A stretch of 59,136 nucleotides of DNA from an uncultured Bacilli bacterium. GTDB taxonomy: Bacteria; Bacillota_I; Bacilli_A; RF39; UBA660. Where the stretch lies: positions 1-59,136 of the forward strand of contig CAKPMC010000009.1 in NCBI GenBank assembly GCA_934167875.1. Reading direction: 5' to 3'. Below are positions 24,198 through 32,788 of the stretch, piece after piece. How positions within the stretch are numbered: position 1 is the stretch's first letter; every line of letters begins with the position of its first letter. A program made the position numbers and the translations under genes. The notes under the pieces were generated by a model. The model was not told the DNA's origin and made no database searches. It saw only the letters and a list, made by a program, of their open reading frames with translations.

Positions 24198-26168
24198 ATG
24201 AAAAAATTAGATTTAGGAACAGAAAAAATTAATAAGTTATTAATTAGTTTTTCTATACCGTGTGTAATTTCAATGTTAATTAATTCTATCTATAATATAG
24301 TTGATCAAATTTTCATTGGTAAAGGTGTTGGTACTTTAGGTAATGCTGCAACTAACGTTATTTTTCCACTTGTTATTATTGCTAATGCTATTAGTGGATT
24401 AATTGGCAATGGAGCAAGTGCTAATCTTTCTCTAAGATTAGGGGAAAAGAAAGAACATGAGGCTAAAAAATGTATAGGTAGTGCTATTACTTTAACGATT
24501 GCTGTATCTATTATTTTTAGTGTCGTCATTTTTTTACTGCTTCCTAACTTAGTATATTTATTAGGATGTACTAAAAATGTTTACAGTTATGCAGTTGATT
24601 ATGGAAAAATAATTATATTAGGTTTTCCATTTATGATTACATATTCTGCTATATCTTCAATTATTAGGGCAGATGGATCCCCAAAATATTCAATGATATT
24701 ATTAGTGGTTGGTGCTATTATCAATATTATTTTAGATCCAGTTTTTATATTTGGATTAAATATGGGTGTAACAGGCGGTGCTATAGCTACAGTAATTGGA
24801 CAAGTAGTATCGTGTATTATGGCACTTGTTTATATACCTAAAATTAAAAGTGTAAAACTTGAAAAAAGTGATTTTAGATTAGATAAATCAATTACTAGAA
24901 CTTTAGGCTTAGGTTTATCAAGCTTTATTACTCAAGCAACTGTTTTAGCCTTATTTGTATTTATGAATAATATTATGACTAAGTATGGTGCTATTAGTAA
25001 ATTTGGCAGCGATATACCACTTTCTGTATATGGGGTTATTTCTAAAATAAACTCATTATACATATCTACTATTTTAGGTATATCTATTGGCAGTCAACCA
25101 ATAATTGGCTTTAACTATGGAGCAGGTAAATATGATCGTGTTAAAGAAACATTAAGAAAAGTATTATTAATAAATGCTATAGTAGGAATAACTTTTAATA
25201 TTATTTTCTTTATATTTCCAAGACAATTAGCAGGTATTTTTATTTCAAAAACTGATCCTAGCTATGAATTATTTATGGAATTTGCTGTTTTAATATGTAG
25301 AAGTTTTCTATTAGTGTGTGCACTTAACTTTTTAGAAATGACTACTAGTATTGTTGTTCAATCTCTAGGTAATGTAAAAAAAGCTACAGCAGTATCATTT
25401 ATTAGACAAATTATTTTGTTTATTCCTATTTCCTTAATTTTATGTATTGTATGTAAAAAAGGAGTATATGGTGCTTTATATGCAGGTTGTATTGCTGATA
25501 GTATTTGTTTTATAATTAGTATTTTTATCTTATACTCAGAATATAAAAAATTAAATGTTACTGTTCAAGATGATGAAATTGAAGTAGACAATCAAGTTCC
25601 TAATTATAATAGCCCTAAAGTAGTAGTTACTATTTCTAGAGAATATGGTTCAGGTGGTAGATATGTAGGTAAAATATTAGCTAATAAAATGAATTTACCA
25701 TTTTATGATAAAGAACTAATTTCCTTAACTGCTAAAGAGTCAGGCTTTTCAAAATCATACGTTTCAAAAAATGATGAAATAATGTCATCATCTAAATATG
25801 AAAATAATAATGATGATCGTATGTTTATAGCAGAATCCAAAGTAATTAAAAATCTAGCTAAGAATTCTTGTGTAATTGTTGGTAGATGTAGTGATTATAT
25901 TTTAAAAGATAGTAAAAATACCTTTAAAGTATTTCTATACAGCGATAATAAATCAAAAGTAAAAAGAGCAGTAAAATACTATGGACTAAAAGAAGAAAAA
26001 GCTCAAAAAGAAATAGAAAAAATAAATAAACAACGTGAAAAACACTATAAGTATTATACAAATAGAGAATGGAAGAATCCTAATAATTATGATTTAATGT
26101 TAAATGTTGATTTATTGGGAGTAGAAAAGTGTGCTGATATAATTAAAAATATCATTGAAACTAAATAA
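24198..26168 (+). CDS. MATE-family efflux protein fused to a cytidylate-kinase-like domain
   Basis: 656 aa. Residues about 8-450 are a complete MATE transporter of 12 helices (opening SFSIPCVISMLINSIYNIVD; MATE length is usually about 450). After a linker (about 455-472) residues 473-656 match the cytidylate-kinase-like family (Cytidylate_kin2): VVVTISREYGSGGRYVGKIL with the P-loop-like GSGGRYVG, then PFYDKELI and a late VGRCSDYIL. The domain is cytoplasmic if the MATE half has 12 helices. Both halves are in one open frame with no internal stop. MATE exports cations or drugs using Na+ or H+; the kinase substrate is unknown. The ribosome site is AGAGAGGAG. Upstream is the leader hairpin at 24138-24174. 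Confidence 0.85.
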   Translation: MKKLDLGTEKINKLLISFSIPCVISMLINSIYNIVDQIFIGKGVGTLGNAATNVIFPLVIIANAISGLIGNGASANLSLRLGEKKEHEAKKCIGSAITLTIAVSIIFSVVIFLLLPNLVYLLGCTKNVYSYAVDYGKIIILGFPFMITYSAISSIIRADGSPKYSMILLVVGAIINIILDPVFIFGLNMGVTGGAIATVIGQVVSCIMALVYIPKIKSVKLEKSDFRLDKSITRTLGLGLSSFITQATVLALFVFMNNIMTKYGAISKFGSDIPLSVYGVISKINSLYISTILGISIGSQPIIGFNYGAGKYDRVKETLRKVLLINAIVGITFNIIFFIFPRQLAGIFISKTDPSYELFMEFAVLICRSFLLVCALNFLEMTTSIVVQSLGNVKKATAVSFIRQIILFIPISLILCIVCKKGVYGALYAGCIADSICFIISIFILYSEYKKLNVTVQDDEIEVDNQVPNYNSPKVVVTISREYGSGGRYVGKILANKMNLPFYDKELISLTAKESGFSKSYVSKNDEIMSSSKYENNNDDRMFIAESKVIKNLAKNSCVIVGRCSDYILKDSKNTFKVFLYSDNKSKVKRAVKYYGLKEEKAQKEIEKINKQREKHYKYYTNREWKNPNNYDLMLNVDLLGVEKCADIIKNIIETK

Positions 26169-26171
26169 AAT

Positions 26172-26216
26172 AAAAGTAAGGACTAATTCAAATAAGAATT
26201 AAATCCTTACTTTTTT
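26172..26216. terminator. Bidirectional terminator
   Basis: 11-bp stem AAAAGTAAGGA/TCCTTACTTTT extended by an inner AATTC/GAATT pairing, with flanking T and A runs, between the MATE-kinase gene and a convergent TetR gene. Confidence 0.85.
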
Positions 26217-26778
26217 AATTTATATTATCAGGAATTAATAGATTTAAATATTCAAGTACTTCTTCTTTTGAATAGCGACTACCATTCTTTAACCATTCAA
26301 TTCCTACATTAAACACGGCTCCTAAATAAAATTTAGATACAATATTAGTTGGTATTTTATTATCAGTAATTTCTTTTTCTTTCAAATGCTTAGTAATATC
26401 ATGATCGATTACGTCATAAATAATATCTACCATAATACTATTTCTATTATTAATCATAACTGCTAAATATATGTCTCTTTTTTCTTCAATATGGTCTAAA
26501 AATATTTTAATCATTTCAAGATAATATTCTTTAGTATTAGATATATTTTTATTTTTGTTTAATTCCATGATAAGTGAATTCTTTAAATCGTTAATTGCAT
26601 CAGCTAATAATTCATATTTATCATTATAATGCGCATAAAAGGTAGAACGATTAATAAGAGCATGACTACAAATATCTGATACCTTTATTTCTTCAAATGA
26701 TTTTTCTTTCATAAGTTCAAGTAGCGTATTATATAGTGCATTTTGTGTTTTTACCACACGTAAATCCTTTTTATTCAT
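26215..26778 (-). CDS. TetR/AcrR-family regulator
   Basis: 187 aa. N-terminal helix-turn-helix with SFEEIKVSDICSHALINRSTFYAHYNDKYELL, the usual TetR recognition-helix region. The C-terminal ligand domain (about 60-187) resembles the DhaS/TetR_C_8 type seen in Bacillota. It is divergent from the MMPL-YhgE gene 180 bases away, the usual arrangement for a local repressor of that transporter. The shared region contains a TGCTTAT...ATAAGCA dyad around 26840-26885 that could be its operator. The ligand is unknown. Confidence 0.88.
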   Translation of the reverse strand: MNKKDLRVVKTQNALYNTLLELMKEKSFEEIKVSDICSHALINRSTFYAHYNDKYELLADAINDLKNSLIMELNKNKNISNTKEYYLEMIKIFLDHIEEKRDIYLAVMINNRNSIMVDIIYDVIDHDITKHLKEKEITDNKIPTNIVSKFYLGAVFNVGIEWLKNGSRYSKEEVLEYLNLLIPDNIN

Positions 26779-26957
26779 TTTTCATCACCTAATAGTATTA
26801 TATTCTTTTTAATATATTTGTAAAGATAAAATACATTGTGTTGCTTATTTATACATACATTTTGGAATAAGTGTTGGATAAGCATAAATATATATGGTTT
26901 TGTTGGTGCATTTTTTTAATAAAAAGAATAGAATGTTATAGCGATGGAGGGAAAAAT

Positions 26958-29900
26958 ATGAATAAATTTGCTAAACAAATATGTAAGCTTAAAAATATGA
27001 TTTTAATAATTACAGCTGTATTATTTATATTATCTTTTGTAGGAATGAAATTAACTAAAATTAATTATGATATTTTAGTATATTTACCAGAAGATATTGA
27101 AACTGTACAGGGACAAAATATTTTGACTAATGATTTTGGTATGGGATCATATTCGGTAGTAATAGCTGAAAATATGAACAGTAAAGAATTACTAAAATTA
27201 GAGGAAGAATTTAAAAAAATAGATGGTGTTAATCAAGTAATTAGTGCCTATGATGTTATTGGTACAACTATTCCAATAGAAATGTTACCAAATGAAATAA
27301 CTGAAAAATTTCATCGAGAAAATACAGATATAATGTTTGTTACTTTTAATGAATCAACATCATCAGAAAAAACAATTAATGCTATTAGTGATATGAAAGA
27401 AGTAGCTAATGACAAAGCTAAAATAAGTGGTATGAGTGCTATGGTACTAGATACAATGGAGTTATCTGATAAAGAAATAGCTATTTATGTAGTAATAGCT
27501 GTAACGCTTTGTTTAATAGTACTTGAATTATCATTAGATTCATATTTAGTACCAGTATTACTATTAGGTAATATTGGAATAGCTATTATATTTAACTTAG
27601 GAAGTAATATTATCTTTGGAGAAATATCATATATAACTAAAGCTTTAGTAGCTGTTTTACAGTTAGGTGTTACAACTGATTTTTCAATCTTCTTATATCA
27701 TGCATATGAAAACAAGAAGAGTAGTGGCATGACTAAAGAAAAAGCTATGACTGAAGCAATTGTTGAAACATTTACATCAGTTACTGGTAGTAGTCTAACA
27801 ACTATAGCAGGTTTCTTAGTTTTATGTACTATGAATTTAACTTTAGGAAAAGATTTAGGTTTAGTAATGGCTAAAGGTGTTTTACTAGGAGTTATTACAG
27901 TTTTAACAGTATTTCCTAGTTTATTACTAGTTTTTGATAAACAAATTGATAAAACTAAACATAAACCAATAACAATACATTTTGAAAAATTAAATAAATT
28001 TGTGATAAAACATTATAAAACAATCTTTATAATTTTCTTGTTATTATTAGTACCAGCATACTTAGCTAATTCTAAAGTAGATGTTTACTATAAAATAGAT
28101 GAAAGCTTACCAGATACTTTAGATAGTATAGTTGCTAATACTGATTTAAAAAATAAATTTAATATTGTTTCACCTGAAGTAATTTTAATTGATAAAAATA
28201 TGAAAACAGATAAACAACAGGAAATGATTAGTCGTATTGAACAAGTAGATGGAATTGATTTTGTATTATCATTTTCTAAATTGAAAGAATTAGGTTTAAC
28301 TGAAAATATGTTACCTAGTGATTTAGTTAAAGTATTTGAAAGTGAAAATTACCAAATGTTATTCCTAAATTCTACTTATGATATAGCTACAACTGAATTA
28401 AATAATCAAGTAACAGAAGTTAATAAAATTATTAAGGAATACGATGAAAATAGTATCTTAGCAGGTGAAGGTCCACTAATGAAAGACTTAGTACTTACTA
28501 GTGATGAAGACTTTAATAATGTTAATTACTCTTCAATTATCTGTATCTTATTAATTATGGTAGTTGTTTTAAAATCAGTATCACTTCCAATATTATTAAT
28601 TCTAGCTATTGAATTCGCAATATTTATGAATATGTCAGTATCATATTTTGGCGGAGTAGTATTACCATTCGTAGCACCTATCGTACTTGGTACTATTCAA
28701 TTAGGAGCCACTATTGACTATGCTATTTTAATGACTACTAATTATTTAAAATTAAGAAAAGAAGGAATTGAAAAGAAAGAAGCAATGCTTCAAACAACTA
28801 ACTATTGTAGTAATTCTATCTTTGTTAGTGGTATGTGTTTCTTTGCTGCAACCTTTGGAGTAGGTGTATATTCTGATCTTGAAATGGTTGGTTCATTATG
28901 TACTTTAATTTCAAGAGGAGCAATAATTAGTATGATTGTAGTAATTACGGTATTACCTTCAATTTTATTGATATTTGATTCAATTATATTAAAAACAACA
29001 TTAAATATGAAAGGAAAGAAAAATATGAAAAATAATAAAAAGAATATGAAAAAAGTAGTAGCTACTGGTTTAGTTTTAACTTTAGCTCTAACACCTATTT
29101 CTACTTTAGCTTTATCTAGAGAAGAAACTGTGTATGCTAAATTAAATACTGATGGTAGTGTAAAAAATATTATTGTTAATGAACATTTAATTAACAGTGA
29201 TAAATTAGATACAATCGAAGATTATACAGAACTAGAAAACATTTTAAATATTAATAGTGATCATACTTATACTAAACAAGATAATTTATTAACTTGGGAT
29301 AGTAAAGGTAGTGATATTTTTTATCAAGGTACTACTAATCAACAAGCTCCAGTTAGTGAAGAAATTACTTATAAACTAAATGGTGAAAAAATTGATTTAA
29401 AAGATTTAATTGGTAAAAGTGGTAAAGTAGAAATTACTTTAAAATATAAAAATTTAGATAAACATGTAATAAATAATCAAACTTTATATACACCATTTGT
29501 AGTAACTACAGCTACTATGATAGATGCAAAAAATAATTCTAATATAACAGTTACTAATGGTAAAGTAGTAAATAGTGGTAATAACTTTATCATAGTTGGT
29601 TTATCTACGCCAGGTTTATATGAAAGTATGAATCTTGATGAGTTAAAGGGATTAGATACAGTTACTATTTCTTATGATACTACTAAATTTGAACTTGCTA
29701 GTATTTATTCTGTAATCACATCTAAATTAATTGATAATAGTGATTTAGATATTTTTACTAAATTAGATAGTGTGTATGGAAGTGTTAATCAATTGCAAGA
29801 ATCAATTAATAAAATAGAATCTGGTTCTAAAACTATTTTAGATAATTTAACTTTAATAGATGATGGAACTACAGAATTAGCTGATAAAGTTAATTTACTT

Positions 29901-30722
29901 TTAACTAAGATAGAAGCTATAAAAAATGGTTCAGCTAGTCTAGATAGTAATTTAGATGCAATAATATCTACTCTTGATGGTGTTTTAAATACATTTAACA
30001 GTGCTGAGAATGCAGCAAAGATTAATGACATGAAGACTTTAATGGCTTCTAATAGTAGTACAATTACATTATTAACTAATGCTAATGCTGCTAGTAAAAA
30101 AGCTTGTGAAGATTATCCTTTAGCTGATATGACTTATGCTCAAGTAGAAGCACTAAATAATGATGATTTAATAAAAGCTAAATATATATGTGAAAATAGT
30201 CTTGATTCAAATAATCAAATAATTTATTTATTAACTAAAAATAATGAAGCACTAACTGCATCTCTTCAAAATTTATCAAATATTCAAACCCAAATAAATA
30301 CTTTAAGTAATTATTTGAAACAACTAAAAGATGGAACTAATGAATTAGCTACTGGTACTAGCGCTTTATATGATGGTGTTAGTGTATTAAATACTAAGGT
30401 TGGTACATTATCAACTGGGGCTACAGCACTTAAAGATGGTATGAATGATTTAAATAACGGAATAGTTGAATTCAATAATCAAGGTATTAAAAAACTAAGT
30501 GGTATGGCTTCTCAAATAAGTAGCATTTCAAATAGAGCTAATACTTTAATGAAATTAGGAGAAGATTATCAAACTATTCAATCTAAGAATGGAAAAGTAG
30601 AATCAAGTACTAAATTTATTTTGGTAGTAGATAGTGTTAAAGCTCCTAAAGAAGATAAGCAAGCAGTAAAAGAAACTAAAAAAGTAAGTTTTATTGATAG
30701 AATTAAAAATTTATTTAAATAG
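26958..30722 (+). CDS. MMPL/RND-type transporter fused to a YhgE-like secreted repeat domain
   Basis: 1254 aa. The start is the ATG at 26958, with GGAGGG just upstream. Residues 1 to about 685 form an MMPL transporter: two halves each with one helix, an outer loop and five helices, with GxTTDFSIFL/GATIDYAILM motifs on the fourth helices. In place of a stop, the frame runs on through MKNNKKNMKK into a signal-peptide-like helix (about residues 690-720, ending TLALS) and a domain of 530 residues with LxxGxxxL/AxxG repeats such as LSTGATALKDGMNDLNNGI, as in YhgE/Pip proteins. With 12 helices before it, this helix would carry the domain outside. An internal ATG at 29025 with AGGA nine bases before it could give the domain on its own. 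Divergent TetR suggests efflux control. Confidence 0.85.
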   Translation: MNKFAKQICKLKNMILIITAVLFILSFVGMKLTKINYDILVYLPEDIETVQGQNILTNDFGMGSYSVVIAENMNSKELLKLEEEFKKIDGVNQVISAYDVIGTTIPIEMLPNEITEKFHRENTDIMFVTFNESTSSEKTINAISDMKEVANDKAKISGMSAMVLDTMELSDKEIAIYVVIAVTLCLIVLELSLDSYLVPVLLLGNIGIAIIFNLGSNIIFGEISYITKALVAVLQLGVTTDFSIFLYHAYENKKSSGMTKEKAMTEAIVETFTSVTGSSLTTIAGFLVLCTMNLTLGKDLGLVMAKGVLLGVITVLTVFPSLLLVFDKQIDKTKHKPITIHFEKLNKFVIKHYKTIFIIFLLLLVPAYLANSKVDVYYKIDESLPDTLDSIVANTDLKNKFNIVSPEVILIDKNMKTDKQQEMISRIEQVDGIDFVLSFSKLKELGLTENMLPSDLVKVFESENYQMLFLNSTYDIATTELNNQVTEVNKIIKEYDENSILAGEGPLMKDLVLTSDEDFNNVNYSSIICILLIMVVVLKSVSLPILLILAIEFAIFMNMSVSYFGGVVLPFVAPIVLGTIQLGATIDYAILMTTNYLKLRKEGIEKKEAMLQTTNYCSNSIFVSGMCFFAATFGVGVYSDLEMVGSLCTLISRGAIISMIVVITVLPSILLIFDSIILKTTLNMKGKKNMKNNKKNMKKVVATGLVLTLALTPISTLALSREETVYAKLNTDGSVKNIIVNEHLINSDKLDTIEDYTELENILNINSDHTYTKQDNLLTWDSKGSDIFYQGTTNQQAPVSEEITYKLNGEKIDLKDLIGKSGKVEITLKYKNLDKHVINNQTLYTPFVVTTATMIDAKNNSNITVTNGKVVNSGNNFIIVGLSTPGLYESMNLDELKGLDTVTISYDTTKFELASIYSVITSKLIDNSDLDIFTKLDSVYGSVNQLQESINKIESGSKTILDNLTLIDDGTTELADKVNLLLTKIEAIKNGSASLDSNLDAIISTLDGVLNTFNSAENAAKINDMKTLMASNSSTITLLTNANAASKKACEDYPLADMTYAQVEALNNDDLIKAKYICENSLDSNNQIIYLLTKNNEALTASLQNLSNIQTQINTLSNYLKQLKDGTNELATGTSALYDGVSVLNTKVGTLSTGATALKDGMNDLNNGIVEFNNQGIKKLSGMASQISSISNRANTLMKLGEDYQTIQSKNGKVESSTKFILVVDSVKAPKEDKQAVKETKKVSFIDRIKNLFK

Positions 30723-30743
30723 AAAATATATTATAAAATGTAG

Positions 30744-30773
30744 AAAAGTTAACGTATAATCGCTAACTTTTTA
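30744..30773 (+). terminator. Rho-independent terminator
   Basis: 8-bp stem AAAAGTTA/TAACTTTT followed by T residues, 20 bases after the MMPL-YhgE gene. Confidence 0.75.
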
Positions 30774-30791
30774 TATTACTTTAAAAAATTA

Positions 30792-30800
30792 TGGTATAAT
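30792..30800 (+). promoter_or_regulatory. Extended -10 promoter upstream of the AMP-binding gene
   Basis: TGGTATAAT (TG-n-TATAAT). A second -10-like GATATAAT lies at about 30857-30864, nearer to the start codon, so the operon may have two start points. Confidence 0.5.
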
Positions 30801-30898
30801 ATACATAATAGGTTATTGATGGTAGTTGTATTCTTCTTTAATTTATTAACAACACATGATATAATTAACACATAGTAGATTTAGAAAGAGGTATTAGT

Positions 30899-32776
30899 AT
30901 GGCAAGAAAAGATCTAACTAAAGAAGTACTTGAAGATATAGAAAAGAATAGAAATCATAGTATTACTGAAGAAATAAGAGAAGTAAATAATAAAAAACTT
31001 GATAGGAAGGCATTATATTATCGTGGTAAAAATATAACTTATAGAGAAATGCTGGATGAAGTATTAAAATATGAAAAATCATTTAGAGCGCTTGGCGTTA
31101 CTAAAGGTATGAAAGTTCCAATGTGTATTTCTAATAGTCCTGAATTTGTTTATTCTATACTTGCATGCTGGGATATTGGGGCTATTCCTAAAATATTTGG
31201 AGAAGAGTTTTCGGAAGATTATATAGTGGAAATACTAAATTCTAGTTCATTAGGATTAGCAGTAATTGGCGATAATAAATATTCAAAAATTAATAATGCT
31301 TTAAATAAAGCAAACATTAGTAAAATTTTTATGCCATCTATCTGTGATTCATTACCTGATGGTAAAGATCCATTTGACTATATAGATGAAAAGTTTTATA
31401 AATTTGAAAACAAAACGACTGAATACAAAAATAATGATAGTAGAATTATCAATACTAATGAATTCAAAGCTTTAGGAAATAATTATGAATTTGATGGTAG
31501 TGAAGAATTAGTTCATATTGATGATATAGCCAGTGTTACATTCTCTAGTGGATCTACTAATTCTTTCCATCCTAAAGGAATTGTTCATGATGTAAAAAGC
31601 TATATAGCTATGGGAAGAAATCATGATCCTAAAGTTTCAGGAGTTCCATCTATGAAAAAATTAAGAGTACTTGCTCATATTCCTACCCATTCAAATACAG
31701 ATGTTCAATCAGCAATTACTGATTCATTAATTCAAGGATCTACTGTTTGTCTAGAACCAGTTTTATATTCTGAAAGTAGTATTTTATATAGTCTTTTAAT
31801 AAATCAACCAAATTTTGCTTGTGTTACTAGATCAATGTGTATTTCTTTAGGAAAACAAATAATGGATTTAAAAAAACGTGGCGTGAGTGTTAAGATGAAA
31901 TGGTTATTAGCATTGATGTCAGTTGGAGAACCTACATCATTAGGTGAAGAAAAATTTATTAATAAAATGTTAAGAACAGTTAAAGCTGGAACTGACTTTT
32001 CACATACACCAGCTAATATTTTTCCTTTATCTACAGCTGGTGCTGATTGTGAACAAGGTGGTATTTTATTTCAAATGTTTAGAAGCTTAAAAAATATTAC
32101 GAGGTCAGAAAAAGATAATGCTTATGAAGCAATGAGAACCTATGATATGGTTGATATTGTTGCGGTAGATGAAAATGGTAACAAATTAAAAAATGGACAA
32201 ATAGGTAGATTATATGCAACATCTCCTTGTACAATGATTGAGTATGAAAATGATCCTGAAAAAACCAATGAATATTTTAAAGTAATTGATGGAAAAAAAT
32301 ATGGTGATATGTCCGTTTATGGTTATACGTTACCAAAAAAAGAATATGTCATTAAGGGTAGAATGGGTAGTGAAAAAATGCCTGTTCCATGTTTCGAAGT
32401 CTCAGATGCTATACTAAAAGATACTAAAAACGTAATGTCATGCGAAGTAATTTCATTTGATGAAGGCTATTATGTTGCTCATGTTGAGTTTCAGCCAAAT
32501 AATACTCCACATTATAACGATTTAATACCAGTATATAAAAGATGTGTAAGCATACTAGGAAAAGATTTAGCAGATAAAATATTGTTTAAAGTAAGAAGTG
32601 GATATTGTTCATATCCAGTTACTGGTTGCGGTAAAAGAAGTAGACCTCTTTTAACAGAAGAAGGTAGAACTAATACTTTTAAAGTAATAAATAATGGTGA
32701 TATGTATAATGTTATTTCCAGTGATGACTACTTTAATAGTCTTGAAGAAGAAAATAAAGTAATTAAGAATATGTAG
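30899..32776 (+). CDS. AMP-binding (acyl-adenylate-forming) enzyme
   Basis: 625 aa. Adenylate-forming superfamily layout: ATP-phosphate loop SVTFSSGSTNSFHPKGI (usually SGTTGxPKG), a central region with TPANIFPLSTAGA, then GDMSVYG ... VIKGRMGSEK corresponding to the GD and GR hinge motifs, and a C-terminal small domain ending near GCGKRSRP. The hinge and lysine motifs are diverged from classical acyl-CoA synthetases, so the acyl substrate and acceptor cannot be named. It is cytoplasmic and starts behind GAAAGAGG. The hybrid histidine kinase follows 12 bases later, an unusual pairing. No carrier-protein gene is nearby. Confidence 0.82.
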   Translation: MARKDLTKEVLEDIEKNRNHSITEEIREVNNKKLDRKALYYRGKNITYREMLDEVLKYEKSFRALGVTKGMKVPMCISNSPEFVYSILACWDIGAIPKIFGEEFSEDYIVEILNSSSLGLAVIGDNKYSKINNALNKANISKIFMPSICDSLPDGKDPFDYIDEKFYKFENKTTEYKNNDSRIINTNEFKALGNNYEFDGSEELVHIDDIASVTFSSGSTNSFHPKGIVHDVKSYIAMGRNHDPKVSGVPSMKKLRVLAHIPTHSNTDVQSAITDSLIQGSTVCLEPVLYSESSILYSLLINQPNFACVTRSMCISLGKQIMDLKKRGVSVKMKWLLALMSVGEPTSLGEEKFINKMLRTVKAGTDFSHTPANIFPLSTAGADCEQGGILFQMFRSLKNITRSEKDNAYEAMRTYDMVDIVAVDENGNKLKNGQIGRLYATSPCTMIEYENDPEKTNEYFKVIDGKKYGDMSVYGYTLPKKEYVIKGRMGSEKMPVPCFEVSDAILKDTKNVMSCEVISFDEGYYVAHVEFQPNNTPHYNDLIPVYKRCVSILGKDLADKILFKVRSGYCSYPVTGCGKRSRPLLTEEGRTNTFKVINNGDMYNVISSDDYFNSLEEENKVIKNM

Positions 32777-32788
32777 TGGAGTGGTATT

